A DNA stretch of 31,501 nucleotides from a virus: positions 1-31,501 of IMG/VR virus record IMGVR_UViG_3300025276_000126; one strand, given 5' to 3'. This document shows, one piece after another, positions 16,683-23,403 of this stretch. Made by a program: the position numbers and the translations under genes. Each line of letters opens with the position of its first letter. Positions within the stretch are counted from its first letter, which is position 1. The notes below the pieces were generated by a model. The model ran no database searches. It was not told the DNA's origin and worked only from the letters and a program-made list of their open reading frames with translations.

Positions 16683-17468
16683 CTAAAACGGGATGTCATC
16701 ATCCGATACCGCATGAGTATGTTCCGGATCTTTAGCAGCTTTCACTTCACCAGCCATGATCGACTCGCGGAAGGCTTTCGCTTCCATCAATATATCACGG
16801 CTATTAACAAGGGACTCTTTGGTAATCTGATAGTTCCCCCATGTGCCTTGGTCATTGGACTCTTCAGTTGTAGATAGACGCCACATCGTAGCGTATACCG
16901 CAGGGGTAACCATCGCACCAGTCTTCGGGTGCTTGATCTTCTGCATCGCGATCTGTGTTTTCCAGCGGCGGCTGACCTTTAACTGGCTCGACTTCATGTC
17001 GATCACCGCAGGTTGGAACCCACCGTCATCGTCCATAACCAAGCAGTAGTGTTGATCAGACTTAACCAACTCATTGCCATGAGGCAGGATCTCTTTGGAA
17101 CCCTCACGAGATGTACGCTGCAACATCGGATCGTTGGCAGGGATCTCACCCTTGAACCCGCCACCTTGATCGCGAGGTACGAACTCCAGATACTTCGTAG
17201 TCTGGTAGCATGGCACTACAACCAAGCCTTCTTCACCTTCCCAATGTTGACCAGTGACAGTGTTGTATATGTCAGAGGATGATGCCCCCTCGATGAACTC
17301 AGGCTTCTTCTTGTTTAACTGCGGTGACAGTGCCTGCAAGATACGAACAAACGGGATCTGCATCTCGTCTGCTGCAAAGGATGCACCATCCCCTGCTGTG
17401 TCAAAGATATCGTCCAACACGTCTGTGCTTAATTCTGCACTTTTTGCTTTTTCTACTGCGTTACCCAT
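16683..17468 (-). CDS. Single-stranded-DNA-binding-like protein with SSB-type tail
   Basis: A 261-residue protein. The central region (about residues 40-200) is beta-rich with aromatic and basic residues (VSRRWKTQIAMQKIKHPK, WRLSTTEESNDQGTWGNYQI). The C-terminus is an acidic linker ending SDDDIPF, almost the same as the E. coli SSB tail. No primary-sequence OB-fold signature can be proved by eye. Its ATG overlaps the preceding stop (TAATG), and it lies between the coiled-coil protein and the primase. Coating single-stranded DNA and recruiting replication proteins through the tail is the most likely role; this is inferred from the tail and context. Confidence 0.7.
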   Translation of the reverse strand: MGNAVEKAKSAELSTDVLDDIFDTAGDGASFAADEMQIPFVRILQALSPQLNKKKPEFIEGASSSDIYNTVTGQHWEGEEGLVVVPCYQTTKYLEFVPRDQGGGFKGEIPANDPMLQRTSREGSKEILPHGNELVKSDQHYCLVMDDDGGFQPAVIDMKSSQLKVSRRWKTQIAMQKIKHPKTGAMVTPAVYATMWRLSTTEESNDQGTWGNYQITKESLVNSRDILMEAKAFRESIMAGEVKAAKDPEHTHAVSDDDIPF

Positions 17469-18028
17469 TATGCTTTCCTCCGAATTTCTGCTGCGTTGTT
17501 AAGGTAAGCCCCGAACATGTCTAGGTCGATTGGCTTGCCGTCCATCACCCGTTCCTTGACAAAGGCCTTGAGTGTAGACGGGTGGATATGCGTCTTGGTC
17601 TTCGGATCAAAGCCACGCTCTTGCAGGATGCCAACGACATCTCCCGCAACATTGTCCTCGCCCTTGCCAAACGAACAGGTCACATCGTTCTTGATAATGT
17701 CATCCAAGTGGTTCTCGCGGAGCCAAGTGAACGCCTCCTCCTTGCGCTCGGCAGGGATCGACGCATGAACAATCATCTTACGCGATACGGTCACACCGTC
17801 CACATCAAGACGCTCCACGCCCATCTCATCCATAAGTGCAGGGATGTTATCTGTTGAGAGCTTGTGCTTGTCAGCCTTCAACGCTTTGAGATGCTGCTCC
17901 GCATCCTCCATCTGTGCTTCGATATCGCGGAGCTTCCGAACCAAGTCGCTTAGTTGCGATCCTGTTCCGGTGTTGACTTGGGAGAGTGCATCCCCCTCGT
18001 CTAAGTAGTCTTCGAATATGTCACTCAT
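17468..18028 (-). CDS. Coiled-coil protein, Gp33-like family suspected
   Basis: A 186-residue protein. I chose ATG 18028 over ATG 18037 because the GAAGAGG ribosome site touches the upstream ATG but is nine bases from the inner one. Residues 20-60 form a charged coiled coil (LVRKLRDIEAQMEDAEQHLK). Then comes IPALMDEMGVERLDVDGVTV and a domain with AFTWLRENHLDDIIKNDV. This pattern is common in phage proteins placed before SSB or recombination genes and sometimes labelled Gp33-like; some are suggested host-nuclease inhibitors. It is the first gene of the leftward replication operon and overlaps the SSB-like gene by one base. Function remains uncertain. Confidence 0.6.
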   Translation of the reverse strand: MSDIFEDYLDEGDALSQVNTGTGSQLSDLVRKLRDIEAQMEDAEQHLKALKADKHKLSTDNIPALMDEMGVERLDVDGVTVSRKMIVHASIPAERKEEAFTWLRENHLDDIIKNDVTCSFGKGEDNVAGDVVGILQERGFDPKTKTHIHPSTLKAFVKERVMDGKPIDLDMFGAYLNNAAEIRRKA

Positions 18029-18056
18029 AAGTTCCATCCTCTTCAGGTTAAGTTAG

Positions 18057-18085
18057 TTGACAAGTCATCTTGTCATCCGTAAGGT
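18057..18085 (+). promoter_or_regulatory. Candidate promoter with palindromic operator between divergent units
   Basis: TTGACA (18057-18062), a 17-base spacer and a weak -10 TAAGGT (18080-18085) lie in the 75-base gap between the leftward replication operon and the rightward SNF2 gene. Overlapping the -35 is a perfect 7-bp palindrome, TGACAAG/CTTGTCA with a 4-base spacer (18058-18075), which looks like a repressor site able to switch both directions. The weak -10 keeps confidence low. Confidence 0.4.
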
Positions 18086-18106
18086 GGACTCTACTGGAGG
18101 TATGTG

Positions 18107-19573
18107 ATGACTGTCAAGTACAATTTTAAATTAAAACCATTCGACCACCAACAGGTGGCACTGGATCATGGATGCTTTGAGGAAGAGTTCGGCTACTTCA
18201 TGGAGATGGGAACAGGAAAGTCCAAGGTCCTTCTCGATAACATAGGTATGCTGTTCCTCGCCGGTCAGATAAACTTCGCCTTGGTCCTTGCACCAAAAGG
18301 CGTGTATCGAAACTGGGTGACCAAAGAAATCCCCGAGCATATGTCAGATGATGTGCCGCACCGAGTGATTCGCTGGGTCTCTTCGCCCAACAAAAAACAA
18401 CAGGAAGAAATGCGCTCAGTCAAGGATAACTTCTCAGGCCTGACCATCTTCGTCATGAACATCGAGTCCTTCTCAGCGAAGAAAGGGCAGACGGCAGGCG
18501 AATGGATGTCCAAGGTCCTCGGTCCTCATGGCATGATAGCCATAGATGAAAGCACAACCATCAAGAACCACAAAGCCAAACGCACCAAGGCGCTCATGAA
18601 GATCGCAGCGAAATTCAAATACCGTAGGCTCTTGACTGGCTCTCCAATCACAAAGTCTCCGCTGGATATCTATTCCCAAGCAGAGTTCCTTAGACTAGGG
18701 CTTCTGGGCCACGAATCTTTCTACACGTTCCAAGGCCGCTACGCTGTTATGCAGCGGCGCACCATGGGCGCACACTCTTTTCAACAAATCCTCGGGTACA
18801 AAAACATCGAAGAGCTAACCACCAAGATCGCACGGTTCTCCTATCGTGTACTAAAGAAGGACTGCCTCGATCTACCAGAGAAAATATATACCGTCCGTTA
18901 CGTCACGCTGACCGACGAACAAGCAAAGATGTATTCTCTGCTCAAGCAAGAAGCCATGCTTCTTTTCGAAGGCGGCGAGATGGTGTCAGCCCCAGCAGTC
19001 ATAACCCAGATGCTCCGCATCCAACAGGTCATGTCCGGCCATCTCAAGACAGACGATGGTGAGATGAAGTACTTCCCGTCCCGCCGCATGGACGCGCTGA
19101 CCGAGATCATGGATGAGCACGATGGCAAGGCAATCGTCTGGTCACGATTCCGATACGACATCATCGAGATCACAAAGATGCTCAACCAAAAGTTCGGAAA
19201 AGGGTCCGCCGCTGCATACTACGGCGATACATCAGACGATGAACGCAATAGTATCGTACAGAGGTTTCAAGATCCTCGGTCCCCGCTCAGGTTCTTTGTA
19301 GGCAACCCATCAACCGCAGGGTACGGGCTGACTTTGACCGAAGCAAACCTCGTGGTATACTATGCCAACGACTTCAATCTGGAGACGCGCATTCAATCAG
19401 AGGACCGGGCACACCGGATCGGGCAAAAGAATAACGTGACATACATCGATCTAATATCCGAAGGCACTCTCGATGAGAAGATCGTCGAAGCATTACGCAA
19501 TAAAATTGACATCGGAGCCAAGGTTCTGGGAGAAAGGGCAAGAGAATGGCTGACTTTGACGCCAAAAAAGTAA
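18107..19573 (+). CDS. SNF2-like superfamily 2 helicase/translocase
   Basis: A 488-residue protein; ATG 18107 is used because GGAGGT is five bases upstream, while an in-frame GTG at 18104 is too close. Motif I is MGTGKS (34-39), Ia VLAPKGVYRNW, motif II IDEST (146-150, DEST instead of DEAH), motif III LTGSPI (176-181), then motif IV/V WSRFRYDI and TAGYGLTLTEA, and motif VI SEDRAHRIGQ near residue 431, the hallmark of SNF2 proteins. It is a full two-domain dsDNA translocase. Similar stand-alone SNF2 enzymes are frequent in phages and probably remodel protein-DNA complexes or branch structures in replication. It overlaps the next small gene by 28 bases. Confidence 0.95.
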   Translation: MTVKYNFKLKPFDHQQVALDHGCFEEEFGYFMEMGTGKSKVLLDNIGMLFLAGQINFALVLAPKGVYRNWVTKEIPEHMSDDVPHRVIRWVSSPNKKQQEEMRSVKDNFSGLTIFVMNIESFSAKKGQTAGEWMSKVLGPHGMIAIDESTTIKNHKAKRTKALMKIAAKFKYRRLLTGSPITKSPLDIYSQAEFLRLGLLGHESFYTFQGRYAVMQRRTMGAHSFQQILGYKNIEELTTKIARFSYRVLKKDCLDLPEKIYTVRYVTLTDEQAKMYSLLKQEAMLLFEGGEMVSAPAVITQMLRIQQVMSGHLKTDDGEMKYFPSRRMDALTEIMDEHDGKAIVWSRFRYDIIEITKMLNQKFGKGSAAAYYGDTSDDERNSIVQRFQDPRSPLRFFVGNPSTAGYGLTLTEANLVVYYANDFNLETRIQSEDRAHRIGQKNNVTYIDLISEGTLDEKIVEALRNKIDIGAKVLGERAREWLTLTPKK

Positions 19574-19791
19574 CCAAGCTAATGGAAGAGCGAGCCACAA
19601 GCTACGCTTCTCGCGACACCGCAGCCAAAGAGTTAGCTAAGATGACTGGGCTAGACCTCGATGTCGCCAAAGCATTCTTCTCGAACCTCAAACCCAGAGG
19701 ATCCGCAGGTATTGCCGAAGTCAGAGGATACAAGAAGGGCGAATGGCCCAAGAAAAAACCTCCCGTGCTTGGGGACACGGGAGGGCAGTAG
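19546..19791 (+). CDS. Small basic protein after SNF2 helicase, unknown
   Basis: An 81-residue protein whose ATG 19546 lies 28 bases inside the helicase gene, with GAGAAAGG upstream. The first 45 residues form helices (AKKVTKLMEERATSYASRDT, AAKELAKMTGLDLDVAKAFF), a possible small DNA-binding fold. The C-terminal 30 residues are Lys/Gly/Pro-rich and poorly ordered. The 3' end of the gene also encodes, on the other strand, the terminator of the opposing operon, which may explain the odd Pro/Gly ending. It is probably co-translated with the helicase. Function unknown. Confidence 0.65.
   Translation: MADFDAKKVTKLMEERATSYASRDTAAKELAKMTGLDLDVAKAFFSNLKPRGSAGIAEVRGYKKGEWPKKKPPVLGDTGGQ
19753..19784 (-). 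terminator. Intrinsic terminator of leftward regulator operon
   Basis: On the minus strand a perfect 9-bp stem (CCTCCCGTG with CACGGGAGG, 8-base loop) is followed by TTTTTT. It lies 24 bases beyond the last leftward gene. On the plus strand no T-run follows the stem, so it should act only on leftward transcripts. It is embedded in the coding end of the rightward 81-residue gene. Confidence 0.88.
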
Positions 19792-19807
19792 TACGGAGGA
19801 GAAGTGC

Positions 19808-19981
19808 CTACACTATATCAGTGCCATGCAGTTTTTCATAGTGCTTTCTTAAAATCACAGACAACTGCCTGGTCATAGTCCGCTGCTCGTCATCCGCTAA
19901 TCTCTTTAGTTTATCGTGGTCCTCCGGCAAAAGGGCCACGTTGCAGAACTTTCGTTCTTCTTTTTTCGCAGACTTGGTCAT
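19808..19981 (-). CDS. Ribbon-helix-helix (Arc/CopG-like) regulator
   Basis: A 57-residue protein starting at ATG 19981, which has AAGGAG six bases upstream; a GTG 33 bases upstream lacks such a site. After a basic N-terminus (KSAKKEERKF) comes a beta strand CNVALLPEDHDKLKRLADDE, then QRTMTRQLSVILRKHYEKLH. This is the strand-helix-turn-helix order of small Arc/MetJ/CopG repressors that bind DNA as dimers. It is the last gene of the leftward regulatory run, right before the terminator. The target could be one of the operator-like palindromes in the window, but this is not shown. Confidence 0.7.
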   Translation of the reverse strand: MTKSAKKEERKFCNVALLPEDHDKLKRLADDEQRTMTRQLSVILRKHYEKLHGTDIV

Positions 19982-20013
19982 TGGTTGCTCCTTCGTTGTC
20001 GCTTGCTCATACA

Positions 20014-20466
20014 CTACTTGTCCTTGGAGCGCAACATGTACGCTCGTACCGGATCAAATATCTCCGAGTTCTCGGCCAACGCTTCTTCAACCTGCTTCAC
20101 ATCCAGATCGATAGCCTCTGCTATGTCTTCCGGCAACCATACACCTTCCTCGTCGATCTCCTCCATGTAATCTGCAATCCGATTGGGAATCGAATCCGAA
20201 ACCACAGGCTTTATGTCCAGCGGCAACTCTGTAGATTCAACACGCATAGCCCTCCAAGGGGTGCTTGCTTGCTTGTCAGGGTAATTCGGCAGCAAGAACG
20301 CATCGTAAATGTCCCCAGCTAACACCTTCATCGTCTCAACCAGACGCTTGTTTAGGAATACTTGCTCTCCTTTCGGAGTAACAGCAAACGCACTACCAGT
20401 AGCCGTCAAGTACTCGACAAGTACTTGCTGGCGGCGGGTCGCACTCAGGTCAAAAAGTTGGGTCAT
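20014..20466 (-). CDS. Hypothetical protein with possible C-terminal HTH
   Basis: A 150-residue protein. ATG 20466 has GGAG six bases upstream and is preferred over an ATG 114 bases further upstream that would lie inside the preceding 56-residue gene. The N-terminal half (LFDLSATRRQQVLVEYLTAT, VFLNKRLVETMKVLAGDIYD) is helical. The C-terminal part is acidic, with WLPEDIAEAIDLDVKQVEEA resembling a helix-turn-helix. It overlaps the upstream gene by 17 bases. I do not recognise the family; regulation of transcription is possible. Confidence 0.6.
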   Translation of the reverse strand: MTQLFDLSATRRQQVLVEYLTATGSAFAVTPKGEQVFLNKRLVETMKVLAGDIYDAFLLPNYPDKQASTPWRAMRVESTELPLDIKPVVSDSIPNRIADYMEEIDEEGVWLPEDIAEAIDLDVKQVEEALAENSEIFDPVRAYMLRSKDK

Positions 20467-20620
20467 AGATTTCTCCTTCATTAAGTTTGTCTTCATAGTG
20501 ACGAATCTGATGTAGTATGGCCTCGATCCTTGGGTCTCGGGCATCGTCCCATACGATTTCGTCAAGCTCTTCTCGTGCATCGATTAATAATTCTGTTATT
20601 GAATTAAGCCTTGGGTCCAT
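20450..20620 (-). CDS. 56-residue acidic helical protein
   Basis: A short open frame starting at ATG 20620, directly after the TAA of the upstream gene, with AGGAAAG at suitable distance. The peptide is strongly acidic and helical, for example LLIDAREELDEIVWDDARDP, then IEAILHQIRHYEDKLNEGE. Its 3' end overlaps the next gene by 17 bases and contains that gene's ribosome site. Back-to-back packing on both sides supports a real gene. Function unknown. Confidence 0.6.
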   Translation of the reverse strand: MDPRLNSITELLIDAREELDEIVWDDARDPRIEAILHQIRHYEDKLNEGEIYDPTF

Positions 20621-20962
20621 TTACTTTCCTCTCTCGGGCTCTTCTGATTGCTCCTCGGCCCTTGGCAAATCAAACCGCTGCTTGGTCTCAGACACAAGAG
20701 CCATCTTAACCCCCAAGATGTCCGCGATATCCCGCATCGTCATACGCTGTTTAAACATCCGGTTGATGATCTCAGCCTGCTTAGACAACTTGAGCTTGTG
20801 CCTTTCCACCCTCCCAAACTTCGCAGTCTTCTGACCACCCCTTTGTTGAGGCGTGGGCTCCCGCGCCATCGGATTGTAAATCCTGTCGATCTTCAACTGC
20901 TTAAGCCACAACTCACGGTAGCGATCCTCGAACTTTTCTCTTTTTGTTAAACCCTCAGTCAT
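20621..20962 (-). CDS. HTH DNA-binding protein, unknown family
   Basis: A 113-residue basic protein. The C-terminal half has a clear helix-turn-helix: KQAEIINRMFKQRMTMRDIA, then DILGVKMALVSETKQRFDLP, similar to region-4-like or resolvase-type HTHs. The N-terminal half is Arg/Lys-rich and helical. It overlaps the upstream gene by ATGA and ends one base before the start of the 56-residue gene. It is probably a transcription regulator of the phage; the target is unknown. Confidence 0.65.
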   Translation of the reverse strand: MTEGLTKREKFEDRYRELWLKQLKIDRIYNPMAREPTPQQRGGQKTAKFGRVERHKLKLSKQAEIINRMFKQRMTMRDIADILGVKMALVSETKQRFDLPRAEEQSEEPERGK

Positions 20963-21150
20963 ATGTTCTTTCCTTCCTGGCGTAGTTTACTCACAAACAT
21001 TTTAAGATCCTCCGCTGCGTGCCAATACTCGTTTCGAGCATTCGGGCCTGCATCCTTACGGTATTGGCGCTCCGACTTGCGGTCTACCTCATTGCGCAAA
21101 TACTTTAAGATCGACTCGTCCGCGGGTGATAGTACCTGTTCCTCCCTCAC
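20959..21150 (-). CDS. 63-residue charged helical protein
   Basis: It begins at GTG 21150, which overlaps the stop of the upstream gene (GTGA), with GGAG about nine bases before. The peptide is rich in Arg, Glu, Lys and Tyr (ILKYLRNEVDRKSERQYRKD, NEYWHAAEDLKMFVSKLRQE) and should form one or two long helices. No known motif. It couples to the following HTH gene through ATGA. Position in a chain of regulators suggests a small adaptor or regulator, but this is only context. Confidence 0.55.
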   Translation of the reverse strand: MREEQVLSPADESILKYLRNEVDRKSERQYRKDAGPNARNEYWHAAEDLKMFVSKLRQEGKNI

Positions 21151-21392
21151 TCGTTTACTCTCCAGAACCGCTCCTTCCCAGCCCTCTCGCCCGTCAAACG
21201 AATTAAACCCTGACCATGCAACGTGCTTAAATTCGTCCGCACAATCGTAAGCCGCAAACCCATGCGATCCGATAACTGACGCGCGGTCCCCTGTCCTCGG
21301 GCCAACTCTTGGATTACCTGTTGTCCCCGCGTGAGCCGAGGAGCCTGTGCATTTGTCTTGATTTTATCCCATATCTTCTTCAGTAAGTTCAT
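21147..21392 (-). CDS. Winged-helix (MarR-like) regulator
   Basis: An 81-residue basic protein. After LTRGQQVIQELARGQGTARQ comes LSDRMGLRLTIVRTNLSTLH, then GQGLIRLTGERAGKERFWRV. This is the helix-turn-helix plus beta-wing layout of small MarR or Rrf2-type winged-helix proteins. RBS AAGGAG precedes ATG 21392 by eight bases. It ends in a GTGA overlap with the next gene. A role in phage gene control or in blocking a host regulator is likely but unproved. Confidence 0.7.
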   Translation of the reverse strand: MNLLKKIWDKIKTNAQAPRLTRGQQVIQELARGQGTARQLSDRMGLRLTIVRTNLSTLHGQGLIRLTGERAGKERFWRVNE

Positions 21393-21425
21393 TTCTTCAA
21401 CTCCTTGAATGTTACCTCATACGTT

Positions 21426-22520
21426 TTAAGCATAGTATCGATCCATCCTCTCTCCTAAAGTTTCGGCGTCCACATGACTTCCACTCTTTATTCGGGCCTC
21501 TTGTTCCTCCTCATTAGCCGACAACTGTATGTCCCCTGTAAATGAAAACATTGAATTGTGATGCTTGCCCGTCAAGGAAATATAAACATCGTACCCATTC
21601 CAAACGAACTTACGAAGCCCTCTGAAATGAGACTTGATGTGCTTTTCTGTGCCGTCCGACATCTTGCGCATGTGACCTCGAACAATGTGGAAAATCTTCT
21701 TGGTCTGACCCTTTGATGTTACAACCTTCTCCCTGTCCGAGAAAAAGTATGGGGTCCGCTCCATATCAATGGCAAAAGATATAACGCTTTTCTTCTTCTT
21801 TACACGCACAGTTAAACCGCTCTCACTCGACATGGCGAGGTGACTAATTATATTAAACCACCAAGACGCAACGCCCTCAATGTCAGTGTCCCCCCACTGC
21901 TTTGCATACCGCTCCAGTAGCCCTGGATATTCCCAAGTCATCCTTGAAAAAGACGACTTGCCAACACGCATAAAAGTAGGGCGGCAAGTCTTCAAAGCCT
22001 TGAGAGCGCCGTCTTCGCTCATACTCATATAAACTTTTTCCAAAATAGCAGGGGGAAATCTCGGCAGATGCTTAGTGTCATACACGATACCAAATTCATA
22101 GATCGTGTCATTGCTAGGCTGCACGTTGACGGGTCTCTTTATTTTGTTAAAGAAACAAATGATCGGCCACGCACCCTCGAAATCATCGTCATGTTGTTCG
22201 CCCACCAAGTGAGCACACCCAAAAGAAGGGGCGTTCTTGTAATCAATGTATCCAGACTTTGTTGCAGCCAACCGCATGTCCTTAGACACAATGGCGCAAC
22301 CAGTTTTGGAAAACAGTTTATGGATCTCAGGATCAGTCTTCTGCAACATATTTAAACCCAGAAAAGCACGGGGCATCACATCCAGCAAATCACTCAGGTA
22401 GTAATGTGTTCCAAAATGTTTTTTGTCTTTTCTTTTTTTAACGATCTTCTTTACTTTGTTCTGTATTTTCGAAGAGAACAAACCCCTCCAAAATTCTAAT
22501 AGTTTTCTAAACATTAGCAT
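21426..22520 (-). CDS. Hypothetical 364-residue protein with RGHxR...HxRG segment
   Basis: I prefer ATG 22520 (GAGG nine bases upstream) over an in-frame upstream start at 22541; ATG 22514 is also possible. The N-terminus is basic (KIQNKVKKIVKKRKDKK). The middle has mixed alpha/beta character with Cys and aromatics (GCAHLVGEQHDDDFEGAW, WPIICFFNKI). Near residue 290 it carries FHIVRGHMRKMSDGT, then HIKSHFRGLRKFVWNGYDVY. That arrangement, RGHxR, then G, then HxRG, recurs in uncharacterised phage proteins. The C-terminus is acidic. It is the only mid-size gene among the small regulators. The function is unknown to me. Confidence 0.65.
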   Translation of the reverse strand: MLMFRKLLEFWRGLFSSKIQNKVKKIVKKRKDKKHFGTHYYLSDLLDVMPRAFLGLNMLQKTDPEIHKLFSKTGCAIVSKDMRLAATKSGYIDYKNAPSFGCAHLVGEQHDDDFEGAWPIICFFNKIKRPVNVQPSNDTIYEFGIVYDTKHLPRFPPAILEKVYMSMSEDGALKALKTCRPTFMRVGKSSFSRMTWEYPGLLERYAKQWGDTDIEGVASWWFNIISHLAMSSESGLTVRVKKKKSVISFAIDMERTPYFFSDREKVVTSKGQTKKIFHIVRGHMRKMSDGTEKHIKSHFRGLRKFVWNGYDVYISLTGKHHNSMFSFTGDIQLSANEEEQEARIKSGSHVDAETLGERMDRYYA

Positions 22521-22776
22521 CCGCACAATCCTCACATACAATAGAAGCCTCGCCCATGATCAACGTAACCAACTCCCCGCAATCACACAGACGCTTAACC
22601 TCCCCGCCGCCGCCACAAGCCTCGCAAAGCTCCTCCTCAACGTAGATCTCTCCAATGTCGCAGCTGAAACTCTGAGGCTTCGCGACCTCTACATCAACGG
22701 TCCCCGTACCTTGGCACTCGGAACACGCATCCATAACAGGCAACCTACGCATGAACTCCTCTTTCATCTTACCCAT
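22507..22776 (-). CDS. Zinc-ribbon protein with DnaJ-like CxxCxGxG
   Basis: An 89-residue protein starting at ATG 22776, with GGAG upstream. It has three Cys pairs: CSECQGTG, CEACGGGG and CDCGE followed by CEDC near the end. The first two are CxxCxGxG repeats as in the DnaJ zinc domain, so it probably binds two zinc ions. There is no J domain. Its ATG overlaps the stop of a 22-residue frame (TGATG), and its 3' end overlaps the 364-residue gene. It may bind unfolded protein or nucleic acid; no specific role can be given. Confidence 0.7.
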   Translation of the reverse strand: MGKMKEEFMRRLPVMDACSECQGTGTVDVEVAKPQSFSCDIGEIYVEEELCEACGGGGEVKRLCDCGELVTLIMGEASIVCEDCADANV

Positions 22777-22844
22777 CACCACCGCTCCCCAAACACCTTG
22801 CGAAATACCTCGTCTAACATCTCTTCCATCTCACGCTCACTCAT
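22776..22844 (-). CDS. 22-residue acidic peptide
   Basis: A tiny open frame that bridges two genes exactly: ATGA overlap with the upstream gene (22841-22844) and TGATG overlap with the zinc-ribbon gene. The peptide begins MSEREMEEMLDEVF and ends in GERW, an amphipathic acidic helix. It contains the ribosome site of the next gene. Translation is likely through coupling; it may be only a translational relay. Confidence 0.45.
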   Translation of the reverse strand: MSEREMEEMLDEVFRKVFGERW

Positions 22845-23002
22845 TCACACCGCCTCCTCTTCTGGTTGCCAGCTTGATCTAATGGCATGGGTATAACAGT
22901 GGCACAAAAGCGTGGGTCACGGTTGTTCAGATTGAAATATAATTCTCGCACCATGTCCCTCGGGCCATAGATCGAAACAGTTTGATAACAATGGTTGGGC
23001 AT
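22841..23002 (-). CDS. Short Api92/DUF1281-like N-terminal domain protein
   Basis: A 53-residue protein starting at ATG 23002 after AAGGAG; a longer frame from 23053 lacks a site. It opens MPNHCYQTVSIYGPRDMV, the usual start of the ferredoxin-like Api92 (DUF1281) phage family (MPNHC-x-N/T-x-x-x-x-x-G). It then has LYFNLNNRDPRFCATVIPMP. The family is normally longer, so this looks like a shortened version that keeps only the first beta-alpha-beta unit. It is the first gene of the leftward small-gene run, downstream of a candidate promoter. Function of the family is unknown. Confidence 0.6.
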   Translation of the reverse strand: MPNHCYQTVSIYGPRDMVRELYFNLNNRDPRFCATVIPMPLDQAGNQKRRRCE

Positions 23003-23040
23003 TAGTTCTCTCCTTGTGTGTGTAATTGTTGAATGGTTGT

Positions 23041-23069
23041 AGGCTACCAACATAGAGGGCGGCTGTCAA
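23041..23069 (-). promoter_or_regulatory. Candidate leftward promoter of small-gene operon
   Basis: On the minus strand TTGACA (23064-23069) is followed by a 17-base spacer and TAGCCT (23041-23046). It lies about 40 bases before the start codon at 23002, in the AT-rich control region and next to the first GTTTAC element. The -35 is perfect and the -10 weak. Confidence 0.45.
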
Positions 23070-23202
23070 ATAAAAAGATCAGGAGGGGCTGTTTACGCTG
23101 TATACACATTTCTGGTAGATATTTTAAAAAAAGCCCAAAAGTAAAAAGTTTTCGTGTAAATCGTGTAAACAACGTAAACAAACCAACTATACTTGATCCG
23201 AG

Positions 23203-23220
23203 TGTTTACACCTGTTTACA
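23203..23220 (+). repeat. Left arm of exact 18-bp inverted repeat
   Basis: TGTTTACACCTGTTTACA; its exact reverse complement is at 23323-23340. The arm itself is two TGTTTACA half-sites overlapping around ACCT, so each arm can bind a dimer. Confidence 0.9.
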
Positions 23221-23322
23221 ATACGGCCTTATTGTTTACGTTTCAGGCTTTGGAATTTCTCAAGCAGCCCACAACCATGTTGTTGCTTGTTGTTGGCCGT
23301 CCACAAAATCCGGGGAAAGCCT

Positions 23323-23340
23323 GTAAACAGGTGTAAACAA
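23323..23340 (-). repeat. Right arm of exact 18-bp inverted repeat
   Basis: TGTAAACAGGTGTAAACA, the perfect reverse complement of 23203-23220. It lies 11 bases before the -35 of the rightward terminase promoter, a good place for repression or for DNA looping with the left arm. Confidence 0.9.
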
Positions 23341-23350
23341 CCGCGCCCCC

Positions 23351-23380
23351 TTGAACTGGGTCATCTCATTGTTGTATAGT
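23351..23380 (+). promoter_or_regulatory. Candidate rightward promoter for terminase small subunit
   Basis: TTGAAC (23351-23356), 18-base spacer, TATAGT (23375-23380). The predicted start would be about 15 bases before ATG 23404, whose ribosome site GGAGA is just upstream. Confidence 0.5.
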
Positions 23381-23403
23381 TGTTGAAAACATGGAGACCA
23401 TTC

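Larger units (their letters stand above)
23091..23340. repeat. GTTTAC/GTAAAC iteron-like control region
   Basis: Eight exact GTTTAC or GTAAAC hexamers lie at 23091, 23165, 23174, 23204, 23214, 23234, 23324 and 23334, with a near copy (GTAAAT) at 23155. Most are extended to TGTTTACA or TGTAAACA. The stretch is AT-rich, has no credible gene and separates the leftward small-gene operon from the rightward terminase unit. Such clusters are typical of origin iterons or multi-site repressor operators. Confidence 0.75.

Noticed and set aside
23033-23326. 97-residue rightward frame across the GTTTAC region
   Set aside because: It is made of the repeat region itself, has no ribosome site, and ends without any coupling to a neighbour.
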